64,000 bases of DNA from CADCVT01 sp035940955 (GTDB taxonomy: Bacteria; Actinomycetota; Thermoleophilia; Solirubrobacterales; Solirubrobacteraceae): assembly GCA_035940955.1 (NCBI GenBank), contig DASZEJ010000174.1, positions 14,494 to 78,493 on the forward strand, read 5' to 3'. The notes beneath the pieces are model-generated. The model saw only the letters and a program-made list of their open reading frames with translations. It was not told where the DNA came from and did no database searches. Each line of letters begins with the position of its first letter. The first letter of the stretch is position 1. Below, piece after piece: positions 56,352-63,466 of the stretch. A program made the translations under genes and the position numbers.

Positions 56352-57257
56352 ATGGCCGCGACCGCCAACACCGCCACCGCCGCTCTGCTCGCGGCACAGA
56401 CGACGACCGCAGCCCCGCTCGGCGTCGACCTCGACCCGCCGGTCTGGCCCGGGGCGAAGCCGGACGAGTTGCGCATGGCGCCCGACGGCCTGCCTGCTCG
56501 CGTCGTGAAGGCGCAAAACGGCACGAAGGCCGACTTCATCGAGAAGTACTCGCACACATTCGGCCGAGCGATGAAGAACAAGTGGCCCGCCCGCGCGTAC
56601 ATCGACATCTACGCCGGTCCCGGGATCTGCTGGGTCGAGGACACCGGGGAGTTCGTGCTCGGCTCGCCGCTCATCGCCGCGCAGGCCGACCCGCAGTTCA
56701 CCCACCACGTCTTCGTGGACATGGACTCGCGTTGCACCTCGGCGCTGGAGGAGCGTCTTGCGGGCCTCGGCGCGATGATCCTCACCGCCGACTCCAACGC
56801 GCCGGAGACGATCGCCGCGACGCGCGACGCCATCCCCCGCCGCCGCTGCCTGTCGCTCGCGCTGCTCGATCCGCAGGGCTGCACCCTGCACCTCGAGACG
56901 ATCCGGACGCTCACCTTCGACCGGAAGATGGACCTGCTCATCAACTTCCCCGTGCTCAACCTCTACCGGCAGCTGCCTGCGCAGAACTGGCATGTGCTCG
57001 AGAACGTTCTCGGTCCCGACTGGCCGCGCCGCGGCGTGTACGGCGGCATCGACGGGTGGGGCTTCGCGGCGCGCGAGCACTTCCGCGCGGAGCTGGCGAA
57101 GTGCGGCTACAGGTACACCTCCGCAAAGGAGGTCCGCGGCGAGAAGAAGAACGGGCGGCTCTACGACTTCATCATCGCGTCAGGGCACCACCTCGCCTGC
57201 GACCTCTTCGAGAAGGTCACCCAGGAGAACCGCCACGGCCAGCGGTCGCTCTTCTAG
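56352..57257 (+). CDS. tcmP: Three-Cys-motif partner protein TcmP
   Basis: 301 residues. After a low-complexity Ala/Thr start, homology begins with 'WPGAKPDELRMAPDGLPARV' and 'KADFIEKYSHTFGRAMKNKW'. 'YIDIYAGPGICWVED' and 'GSPLIAAQADPQF' look like the glycine loop of a Rossmann-type methyltransferase, and 'LALLDPQGCTLHLETI' sits where such enzymes have their catalytic loop (inference). TcmP proteins are named for genomic pairing with three-cysteine Gp37/Gp68 proteins, and that partner is here, encoded convergently with a shared CTAG stop region. Function is not established to my knowledge; DNA/RNA modification or phage-related roles are plausible. GC content is lower than in flanking genes, suggesting acquisition. 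Confidence 0.88.
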   Translation: MAATANTATAALLAAQTTTAAPLGVDLDPPVWPGAKPDELRMAPDGLPARVVKAQNGTKADFIEKYSHTFGRAMKNKWPARAYIDIYAGPGICWVEDTGEFVLGSPLIAAQADPQFTHHVFVDMDSRCTSALEERLAGLGAMILTADSNAPETIAATRDAIPRRRCLSLALLDPQGCTLHLETIRTLTFDRKMDLLINFPVLNLYRQLPAQNWHVLENVLGPDWPRRGVYGGIDGWGFAAREHFRAELAKCGYRYTSAKEVRGEKKNGRLYDFIIASGHHLACDLFEKVTQENRHGQRSLF

Positions 57258-57982
57258 GCGACGGCGAGCGACGCGGCGGCCGGGAATTCATCCCAGCTCC
57301 GCCCGTCGAGCAGACGGCCGCCCGACTTCGGGCGACGACCGCCCCACTGCTTGAAGAAGAACGCGACGCCCTCGGCGGTGCAGCGGTCGCGGAGGTCGCG
57401 GACCCACGCGGGATCGATCCGCCGGTGCTTCGGGCCGCTCTCGCCGCCGGCGATGAGCCAGTCGATATTCGCGAGGTCGAGGCCTTCGAGCGGTCCGAGC
57501 AGCGGCTCGGCGCTGATGAACTTCACCTTCGCGTCGGTTTCCCGGAGACGATCGGCCCTGCGGACGAACCGCCGGTTCTCGATGGTCACGCCCAACCAGA
57601 CATTCGGCGGCCAGCGCAGGTCCGGCGCAAGCGCAGCCAGCCGGTCCTCCCGCTTCGTCAAGACCTGGAACGTGTGCCAGTCGGCGCGGGCCATCACGTC
57701 GAAGACACGGCCGACGTACTCGTCCGGGATGTCCTCATGGAACAGGTCGCTCATCGAGTTCACGAAGATCATCCGCGGGCGTCGCCAAGCGAGCGGCACG
57801 TCGAGGCGGCCGGGCCACAGCTTGAGGTCGAAGCCCTGCTCGTATGGGTGGCCGGGTACGCCGCGCCACCGCTCCGCGAACGTCTCGGCGTAGCAGTGCG
57901 CGCAGCCGGGCGACACCTTGGAACAGCCCGTGACTGGATTCCACGTCGCCTCGGTCCACTCGATCGCGCTCCGATCAGCCAC
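57254..57982 (-). CDS. Phage Gp37/Gp68 family three-cysteine protein (DUF5131)
   Basis: 242 residues from a GTG. 'SAIEWTEATWNPVTGCSKVS' and 'PGCAHCYAETFAERW' carry the three cysteines Cys20, Cys27 and Cys30 (C-x6-C-x2-C), thought to hold a metal or Fe-S cluster; the rest reads as a TIM-like barrel ('MIFVNSMSDLFHEDIPDEYV', 'WHTFQVLTKREDRLAAL', 'NVWLGVTIENRRFVRRADRL', 'WLIAGGESGPKHRRID'). Some place the family near radical SAM enzymes. Homologues are common in phages, prophages and integrative elements, often beside tcmP. TACGGT lies 6 nt before the GTG. Confidence 0.9.
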   Translation of the reverse strand: MADRSAIEWTEATWNPVTGCSKVSPGCAHCYAETFAERWRGVPGHPYEQGFDLKLWPGRLDVPLAWRRPRMIFVNSMSDLFHEDIPDEYVGRVFDVMARADWHTFQVLTKREDRLAALAPDLRWPPNVWLGVTIENRRFVRRADRLRETDAKVKFISAEPLLGPLEGLDLANIDWLIAGGESGPKHRRIDPAWVRDLRDRCTAEGVAFFFKQWGGRRPKSGGRLLDGRSWDEFPAAASLAVA

Positions 57983-57994
57983 GGCCGCACCGTA
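57983..57994 (-). promoter_or_regulatory. Putative -10 box for the Gp37/Gp68 gene (TACGGT, 6 nt before GTG)
   Basis: On the minus strand TACGGT (57994-57989) is followed by 6 nt and the GTG start. It supports GTG 57982 as the start. Confidence 0.5.
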
Positions 57995-58099
57995 CTTCGC
58001 CGCCCCAATCGCCGAGCCTCCCTCCGGAGAGTTGTTTCACTTCGTAGCCTCGGCCGCGATGCGATACGACGAGAACACTGCGACCGGCACCCGCTCCCG

Positions 58100-58507
58100 A
58101 TGAGCGGCTACTCCGGCACCCCGCTCCCCAAGAAGCTCGGCGTCAAGGAGGGCGCGCGCGTCGCCTGGCTCAACGCCCCCGACCACTTCGACGCTCTGCT
58201 CGGCGAGCTGCCGCCTGGCGTCGCGGTCTCGCGGCGGCTCGGCACCGGTCTCGACGTGCTCGTGCAGTTCGCGACGTCGCGCGCCGAGCTGCGCCGGCGG
58301 CTGCCGAAGCTCAGGGACGCGATCTTCCCGGACGGGGCGGCGTGGGTGTCGTGGCCGAAGCGCGCCTCCGGCGTCCCGACCGACATCACGGAGGACACGA
58401 TCCGCGAGGACGCGCTCCCGCTCGGGCTCGTCGACGTGAAGGTGGCCGCGGTCGACGAGACGTGGTCCGGGCTGAAGCTGGTGGTGCGGAAAGAGCTGCG
58501 CGGGTGA
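58100..58507 (+). CDS. DUF3052 family protein
   Basis: 135 residues. 'MSGYSGTPLPKKLGVKEGAR', 'AWVSWPKRASGVPTDITED', 'GLVDVKVAAVDETWSGLKLV' are the conserved blocks of this actinobacterial family, whose biochemical role is unknown. The frame is open further upstream across the divergent gp37 promoter, but conservation begins at this ATG. Its stop overlaps the thioesterase GTG. Confidence 0.88.
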   Translation: MSGYSGTPLPKKLGVKEGARVAWLNAPDHFDALLGELPPGVAVSRRLGTGLDVLVQFATSRAELRRRLPKLRDAIFPDGAAWVSWPKRASGVPTDITEDTIREDALPLGLVDVKVAAVDETWSGLKLVVRKELRG

Positions 58508-59272
58508 TCTTCGCCCGCGAGGGGGACCTCTTCGTCCCGACCGGGCACGCGCGCGGGCCGTGGGACCCGCGGATGCAGCACGGCGGCGCGCCGGCGGCGC
58601 TGCTCACGCGGGCGATCGAGGCGCTCGCGCCCGACATGCAGCTCGCGCGGCTGACCGTCGAGTTCCTCGGCGCCGTGCCGCTCGCGCCCGTCCGCGTCGC
58701 GGCCGAGGTCTGGCGCCCCGGGCGGCGGATGCAGCTCGCGCGCGCCACGCTCGCGACGGAGGACGGGCGCGAGCTGTGCCGCGCGAGCGCCGTGCTCCTC
58801 CAGCGCCAGCAGCTCGACGGCGTGCCCGGCGGCACGGCCGGCGCGCCGCTCGCGCGCGGCCCGGAGGACGGCGTCGCGCACCGGTTCCGGGGCGACGGCG
58901 AGGCGTTTCCACCGCACCGGCATGGAGCTGCGGTTCCTCGAGGGCAGCTGGAGCCCCGGGCCGGCCGTCGTGTGGTTCCGGCTCGCCCACCCGCTGGTCG
59001 AGGGGGAGGAGCCGAGCCCGGCGATGCGCGCGGCCGCGGCCGCCGACTTCGGCAACGGGGTCAGCAGCGCGCTGCGCTTCGACGGCTCGTGGCTGTTCGT
59101 GAACACCGACCTGACCGTCGCGCTGCACCGCCCGCCGCGCGGGGAGTGGATCGCGCTCGACGCGCGAACGGTCGTCCAGCCGGGCGGGGTGGGGCTCGCG
59201 CTCTCGACGCTCCACGACCGCGAGGGGCCGATCGGCACCGGCCAGCAGACGCTGTACGTTGGCAGGCCATGA
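58504..59272 (+). pseudogene. Acyl-CoA thioesterase-like protein interrupted by one frameshift
   Basis: The N-terminal hotdog half reads from GTG 58504: 'GPWDPRMQHGGAPAALLTRA', 'LTVEFLGAVPLAPVRVAAEV', 'ELCRASAVLLQRQQ'. At TTT 58906-58908 the frame is off by one: dropping a single T gives 'GEAFHRTGMELRFLEGSW' and continues 'GPAVVWFRLAHPLVEGEEPS', 'ADFGNGVSSALRFDGSWLF', 'LDARTVVQPGGVGLALSTLH' to the stop at 59272. With the correction a 255-residue two-hotdog thioesterase-superfamily protein results. Both halves look fully conserved, so the mutation is recent or a sequencing error. It overlaps DUF3052 and the next gene by 4 bp each. Confidence 0.75.
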
Positions 59273-59733
59273 AGGTGCTGCTCGCGGTCGCGCTGCTCGC
59301 GGCCGGCGGGCTGGTCCTCCTCGCCCGCGACCAGGCGGGCGACCCGCTCGGAGGCGGCGGGGACCCCGAGCCCGGCGCCGCGCCGCCCGCGCGCGAGCAG
59401 CCGCGGCGCGAGCACCCGCGGCCCGAGAAGCTCCGCCGCGCCCGGTGCCCGAAGGGCGTCCCCGGCTGCCGCTCGGTCACCGGCCCGATCGTCTACGTCG
59501 AGTCCGTCGACCCGGACGGCGACGGCGACCTGCACGTCGTCGTCGCCGGCGGCGGGATCTCGCTGCCCGGCATCACCGCCGTCGACGTCAAGCCGTCGCT
59601 GCGCCCCCGCCGCGACCCCCGCCCCGGCGACCGCGCCACCGCTGCCGGCCCCGTCCAGACCGGCTCCTACGGCCAGGCGCAGATCCACGCCCTGCGGTTC
59701 GCCGTGCAGCGCCAGCGGGCAGAACGGCCGTGA
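59269..59733 (+). CDS. Hypothetical exported protein
   Basis: 154 residues. The N-terminus 'MKVLLAVALLAAGGLVLLAR' is a signal peptide or anchor. A charged, Arg/Pro/Glu-rich linker follows, then 'CPKGVPGCRSVTGPIVYVES', 'DGDGDLHVVVAGGGISLPGI' and 'VDVKPSLRPRRDPRPGDR', suggesting a small beta domain with one cysteine pair. No family recognised. ATGA overlap with the thioesterase and overlap with the BrkB start make it part of that operon. Confidence 0.65.
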   Translation: MKVLLAVALLAAGGLVLLARDQAGDPLGGGGDPEPGAAPPAREQPRREHPRPEKLRRARCPKGVPGCRSVTGPIVYVESVDPDGDGDLHVVVAGGGISLPGITAVDVKPSLRPRRDPRPGDRATAAGPVQTGSYGQAQIHALRFAVQRQRAERP

Positions 59734-60632
59734 TGGGGCGCCTGGGCCGGCGGGTCTTCGACTTCTACTGGGGACAGGGCATCGCGGACGACGTCCCGGC
59801 GCTCGCGTACTACCTGCTGCTCTCGCTCGCGCCCTTCGCGCTCGGCGCGGCGGCGCTCGAGGCGCTGCTGCTCAAGGACTTCCTGTCGGCGCTCGAGGTC
59901 GCCGACCAGCTCAACCGGTTCCTCCCCGACGCCGTCCACGCCGACGTCGAGCGGCTCGTCATCGGGACGCGCGACAACTCGCCGTGGCTGCTCGCGGTCG
60001 CGATCGCCACGATGCTGTGGACGTCGTCGGGCGCGATCGGGGTGATCGAGCGCTGCGAGTCGCGGATCCTCGACTGCCCGCGCCACGACGTCGTCGTCGG
60101 GCGGCTGCGCAACCTCGCCCTCGGCGCGCTCGTCGCGGTGGCGTTCGTCTTCGCGACGGCGGGCGCGCCGGTCATCGGGGACGCGCTGCGCCGGCTGTCG
60201 CTGGGAGGGAGCGTCGTGTGGCTGATGGCCAACGCGGTCGGGTCGGTCCTCGTGTTCGCGGTGATCTACCGCTACGCGCCGCGCGCGCGGATGCGCTGGG
60301 GCGCGGCGCTGCGCGGCGCGCTGCCCGCGGGGATCGCGCTCCCCGCCATCCCGTGGCTGATCGGCCTGTACTTCGACGCCGCCGCCGGCTTTGCCGCCGT
60401 GCGCCTGTTCCTCCTGCTGGCCGTCCTCCTCCTCGGCCTCTACACGATGGCGATGGTGATGCTGCTGGGGGCGGGCGTCGCGGTGCAGGCCGAGCGCCGG
60501 CTGCGCGACCGCGCTCAGGAGCGCGCGGCGACGAGGCGCGGGCCGGTGAGCACCGCGCCGGCGCCGTCCTCCAGCGGGACCGGGGACGCCGCGAGGACCG
60601 CGTACTCCGGCGCCGGGCCGAGCACGAGCTGA
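59733..60632 (+). CDS. YihY/BrkB family membrane protein
   Basis: 299 residues with six hydrophobic helices. Family patterns: 'QGIADDVPALAYYLLLSLAP' near the N-terminus, 'WLLAVAIATMLWTSSGAIGV', 'LGLYTMAMVMLLGAGVAVQA'. Once called RNase BN by mistake; related proteins are envelope transporters of unknown cargo. ATG 59733 was chosen; GTG 59730 directly before it is equally possible. The last 118 bp overlap the 3' end of the convergent gene, an unusually long overlap. Confidence 0.85.
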   Translation: MGRLGRRVFDFYWGQGIADDVPALAYYLLLSLAPFALGAAALEALLLKDFLSALEVADQLNRFLPDAVHADVERLVIGTRDNSPWLLAVAIATMLWTSSGAIGVIERCESRILDCPRHDVVVGRLRNLALGALVAVAFVFATAGAPVIGDALRRLSLGGSVVWLMANAVGSVLVFAVIYRYAPRARMRWGAALRGALPAGIALPAIPWLIGLYFDAAAGFAAVRLFLLLAVLLLGLYTMAMVMLLGAGVAVQAERRLRDRAQERAATRRGPVSTAPAPSSSGTGDAARTAYSGAGPSTS

Positions 60633-61015
60633 CGCTGCCAGACGGCGGCGCCCTCAGGCGGCGCGGCGGGCGGGCGGTGAAGCCAGGCGGCGAAGCGGAC
60701 GTCGGGGAGCGCCGGGCCCTCGCGGATCAGGCGGTAGATCCCGCCGGCGCCGGCGTGCGAGAGCCCCGCCACCGCGTCGTGGGGGGCCCTGCGGCTGCCG
60801 GTGATCGCGAAGTCGTTGAGCTCGCCGACGGCGGCCCAGTCCTCGACCGGGTACCAGTCCTCGTACGGCGCGGGCCGCGAGCTGTCCCACGGCGCTCGCT
60901 CGAGGCGGAACGTCGCGGTCCCGGGGCGGGCCAGCGCGGCGTGGAAGCGCTCGATGGCCGCCTCGTAGCCGCCGGGCTGAGCGGGCCAGTGCCAGAAGAC
61001 GTACGCGAGTGTCAC
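60515..61015 (-). CDS. Hypothetical protein, 166 residues
   Basis: Begins 'VTLAYVFWHWPAQPGGYEAA' and contains 'ERAPWDSSRPAPYEDWYPVE', 'FAITGSRRAPHDAVAGLSHA', 'GAGGIYRLIREGPALPDVRF'. Rich in Trp and His, with no signal peptide or membrane segment; the start suggests a ferredoxin-like alpha/beta unit, which is only an impression. GTG start. Homologous-looking full-length sequence and normal codon use support it as real despite the 118-bp tail overlap with the BrkB gene. Confidence 0.7.
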   Translation of the reverse strand: MTLAYVFWHWPAQPGGYEAAIERFHAALARPGTATFRLERAPWDSSRPAPYEDWYPVEDWAAVGELNDFAITGSRRAPHDAVAGLSHAGAGGIYRLIREGPALPDVRFAAWLHRPPAAPPEGAAVWQRQLVLGPAPEYAVLAASPVPLEDGAGAVLTGPRLVAARS

Positions 61016-61021
61016 GGCGCG

Positions 61022-61035
61022 TAGCTTTGCGCGTC
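61022..61035 (+). promoter_or_regulatory. Putative -10 box for the methyltransferase gene (TAGCTT, 8 nt before GTG)
   Basis: TAGCTT at 61022-61027, 8 nt before GTG 61036, identical in hexamer and spacing to the box before the amidohydrolase gene at 49336. It favours GTG 61036 over the in-frame GTG 61009. Confidence 0.55.
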
Positions 61036-61680
61036 GTGGACCTGGTCGAGGAGATCGTCCCCCTGCGCGACCGCGAGCTGGCCGTCCTGCGCCCGCGCGA
61101 CGCCGAGTCGCTGCTCGACGAGGAGGCGTTCGAGCGGGAGGAGCGGATGCCGTACTGGGCGGAGCTGTGGCCCAGCGGCGTGGCGCTCGCGCGGGCGCTG
61201 GCCGGGCGGGCGCTCGGCGGCCGGCGGGTGGTCGAGCTGGGGTGCGGCGGCCTGGCGCTGCCGAGCATCGCCGCGGCGCTCGGCGGCCCGCGCGTGCTGG
61301 CGACCGACTGGTCCGCGGAGGCGCTGGCGCTCGCCGAGCGCAACGCCGAGCGCAACGGGGCGGCGATCGAGACCGCGGCGTGCGCGTGGGAGCGGCCGGC
61401 GGAGCTGGTGCGCCGCGGGCCGTGGGACCTCGTCCTCGCCGCGGACGTCCTCTACGAGCAGCGCAACGTCTCGCTGCTGCTGGAGCTGCTGCCGCGGCTC
61501 GGAGGGGAGGTGTGGCTCGCCGACCCCAACCGCCCCGCCCTCCCCGAGTTCCTCGCCGGTGCGGCCGAGCGGGGGTTCGCCGTGAGCAGCACGGGCGCGC
61601 GGGAGCCGCCCGGCGTGGGCGTGCACCGGCTCTCGCGAGGGCCGGGCGCGGTGGGCGCGCCCGGCCGCTCGCCGCCCTAG
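61036..61680 (+). CDS. Class I methyltransferase (family 16 / NNMT-like)
   Basis: 214 residues. 'EERMPYWAELWPSGVALARA', motif I 'RRVVELGCGGLALPSIAAAL', 'VLATDWSAEALALAERNAER' and 'GPWDLVLAADVLYEQRNVSL' are typical of methyltransferase-16 proteins, which often modify protein lysines or small amines. Its TAG stop shares the CTAG with the stop of the small minus-strand gene. Substrate unknown. Confidence 0.85.
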   Translation: MDLVEEIVPLRDRELAVLRPRDAESLLDEEAFEREERMPYWAELWPSGVALARALAGRALGGRRVVELGCGGLALPSIAAALGGPRVLATDWSAEALALAERNAERNGAAIETAACAWERPAELVRRGPWDLVLAADVLYEQRNVSLLLELLPRLGGEVWLADPNRPALPEFLAGAAERGFAVSSTGAREPPGVGVHRLSRGPGAVGAPGRSPP

Positions 61681-61862
61681 CGGTCCGCGCCGGCGACGGC
61701 CGTGCGGTCCAGCTCGCGAAGCGGCTTCTTCGCGCGCGGCGCCTTCGGCAGCAGACGCGCGGCGGCCGAGCCGCTCGCGGGGCGGCCCTGTGAGCGCAGG
61801 CCGCGGAGCCAGCTGCTCTCGACGGCATCGTCCATGCGCTTCACCCAGCGCTCGTGGGCCAT
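61677..61862 (-). CDS. Small basic protein, 61 residues
   Basis: 'MAHERWVKRMDDAVESSWLR' followed by a Ser/Ala/Arg-rich middle and 'PKAPRAKKPLRELDRTAV'. The strong ribosome-binding site (GGAGGAGAGG, on the minus strand just before the ATG) makes it a credible gene. Highly basic, probably disordered or nucleic-acid binding. No family recognised. Confidence 0.6.
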   Translation of the reverse strand: MAHERWVKRMDDAVESSWLRGLRSQGRPASGSAAARLLPKAPRAKKPLRELDRTAVAGADR

Positions 61863-61981
61863 GCTCCTCTCCTCCAACCTCCGGTGACCTGCGGGGACAC
61901 CGACACCATGACCGCCCGGCGGCCGGAGTTCCACCCCGCATCTCACACCTTTTGCCGCACCGCGCGGGTGGAACGGGCGCG

Positions 61982-62173
61982 TGCCGCTTCCGTTCGGCCC
62001 GCCCGTCAAGCCGATGCTCGGGCGCCTCGCGCGCGAGCTGCCGGCCGGCGCCCCGTACCAGCCGGGCGCGCGGACGCTCGCTCGAGCCGCTGCGGTTCGC
62101 CCCGGAGCAGGTGCTCGCGCGGGTCGAGCGCCACGGCGACCTGTTCGCGCCCGCGCTGCCGGCGCGCGGGTGA
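61982..62173 (+). pseudogene. Remnant of ATP-dependent DNA ligase / LigD-type repair genes
   Basis: The frame from GTG 61982 reads 'LPFGPPVKPMLGRLARELPA' and 'GAPYQPG', the N-terminus of actinobacterial ATP-dependent DNA ligases just before the 'YEPKWDG' motif with the adenylated lysine. It breaks off there. Another frame from about 62086 reads 'SLEPLRFAPEQVLARVERHG' and 'DLFAPALPARG', which resembles the C-terminus of a LigD-type polymerase domain (less certain). Together they look like the two ends of a deleted non-homologous end-joining locus. Confidence 0.5.
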
Positions 62174-62406
62174 CGGGGTCGGCGAGCTCCGGCTCCCGCC
62201 GTGTGCGGCACGCCCCGCGCCGCTAGGCTGGTGCCTCCGGCGGATCGGCCACTCGACCAAGGGCGTCCAGCGAGGCGCCCAGCCGCGGCAACGCGCCGGC
62301 CTCGCGGCCGGCGGCCCGTCCCGGCGGTCGGGAGTGTCAGCCAGCCCAGGCAGACACTTCAAGTCCTGGGACAAGCAGTACAGCGTCGATCGAGTCCGGG
62401 GCGGCA
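62174..62406. other. Non-coding gap rich in potential stem-loops
   Basis: No convincing gene. Several perfect short stems are visible: GGGCG/CGCCC near 62263-62282, GCCGGCC-TCGC-GGCCGGC near 62298-62315, and CCAGG/CCTGG near 62345-62369. It may hold a structured RNA, but none of the standard bacterial RNAs (tRNA, SRP, RNase P, tmRNA) is recognisable. Confidence 0.4.
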
Positions 62407-62431
62407 CCGGGCGGGCCGACGGCCCGCCCGG
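62407..62431 (-). terminator. Strong stem-loop terminator after the dipeptidase gene
   Basis: CCGGGCGGGCCG and CGGCCCGCCCGG are exact reverse complements separated by one base (effective 3-nt loop), 10 bases beyond the minus-strand stop. Confidence 0.75.
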
Positions 62432-62441
62432 GTCAGGCCGC

Positions 62442-63461
62442 CTACTCGCTCCAGCTCGCGCCCAGCACCCGGCGCCAGTTGCCCCACGCGATCCGCTCGA
62501 CCTCGTCCGGCGTGAAGCCCCCGGCGGCCAGCGCGTCGAGCAGCCGCGGCAGCCCGGCCGCGTCGCCGAGCGGCGCCGGCACGCGCGTGCCGTCGAAGTC
62601 CGAGCCGAGGGCGACGTGGTCGACGCCGATGCGGTCGGCGACGTGGCGGGCGTGGTCGACGATCGTCGCGAGCGGCGTGTCGGGGTCGTACGCCCCGTCC
62701 GGGCGCACGAACGCGACGGCGAACACGATCCCGACGACCCCGCCGGTCGTGCCGATCGCGTCGAGCCGCTCGCCGGTGAGGTTGCGGGAGGACGCGCACA
62801 GCGCGTGCACGCCCGAGTGCGACGCGACGAGCGGCGCCTCCGACACGCGAGCGACGTCCCAGAACCCGGCCTCGTTCAGGTGGCTCGTGTCGACGACGAT
62901 CCCCAGCTCGTTGCAGCGCCGCACGAGCCGCTCGCCCGCCGCGGTCAGGCCGGGGCCGTCGTCCGGCGAGCCGGGGAACCGGAACGGCACGCCGTGGCCG
63001 AACGCGTTCGGGCGGCTCCACACCGGCCCGAGCGAGCGCAGCCCCGCCTCGTACCACGCGTCGAGGTTCCCGAGCCCGGGCTCGATCGCCTCGGCCCCCT
63101 CGAGGTGCAGCACCGCCGCGATCGTGCCCTCGCCGGGGGCGCGGTCGAGGTCGGCGGTGCCGCGCACGACCCGCACCGCCCCCAGCGCCTCGAGCGCGAA
63201 CAGCTTCGCGGCGGTCGACGTCGCGTGCGCCAGCGCCTCGGCCTGGCCGATCCGGTCGGCCGGCGGGAAGTGGTACGGCCCGCTCTCGGGCCAGTCCGGC
63301 TCCTCGCCGGGCGTCGGCGTGAAGACGGCGAAGATGCCGCCGGCGAACCCGCCCGCGCGGCAGCGCTCCGCGTCGAGGTGCCCTCCGGTGCGGCCGCCGG
63401 TGAAGTCCGGCGGCTCGCACGCGGTGAGCATGTCGTTGTGCCCGTCGAAGACGGGCTGCAC
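62442..63461 (-). CDS. Membrane dipeptidase (peptidase family M19)
   Basis: 339 residues. Binuclear zinc site: 'VFDGHNDMLTA' (His8, Asp10), the bridging Glu in 'AAVLHLEGAEAIEPG', and His in 'VVDTSHLNEAGFWDVA' and 'PLVASHSGVHAL'; 'VALGSDFDGTRVPAPLG' is also conserved. Cleaves dipeptides, including D-amino-acid-containing ones. No signal peptide is present despite the family name, so it is probably cytoplasmic. GTG start 5 bases after the cspA stop: cspA and the dipeptidase gene form an operon. Confidence 0.92.
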   Translation of the reverse strand: MQPVFDGHNDMLTACEPPDFTGGRTGGHLDAERCRAGGFAGGIFAVFTPTPGEEPDWPESGPYHFPPADRIGQAEALAHATSTAAKLFALEALGAVRVVRGTADLDRAPGEGTIAAVLHLEGAEAIEPGLGNLDAWYEAGLRSLGPVWSRPNAFGHGVPFRFPGSPDDGPGLTAAGERLVRRCNELGIVVDTSHLNEAGFWDVARVSEAPLVASHSGVHALCASSRNLTGERLDAIGTTGGVVGIVFAVAFVRPDGAYDPDTPLATIVDHARHVADRIGVDHVALGSDFDGTRVPAPLGDAAGLPRLLDALAAGGFTPDEVERIAWGNWRRVLGASWSE

Positions 63462-63466
63462 CAGCC

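Noticed and set aside
62250..62400. SRP RNA, tRNA or another standard RNA in the hairpin-rich gap
   Set aside because: No GGAAGCAGC-like SRP loop, no T-loop or cloverleaf and no tmRNA or RNase P conserved blocks could be found.
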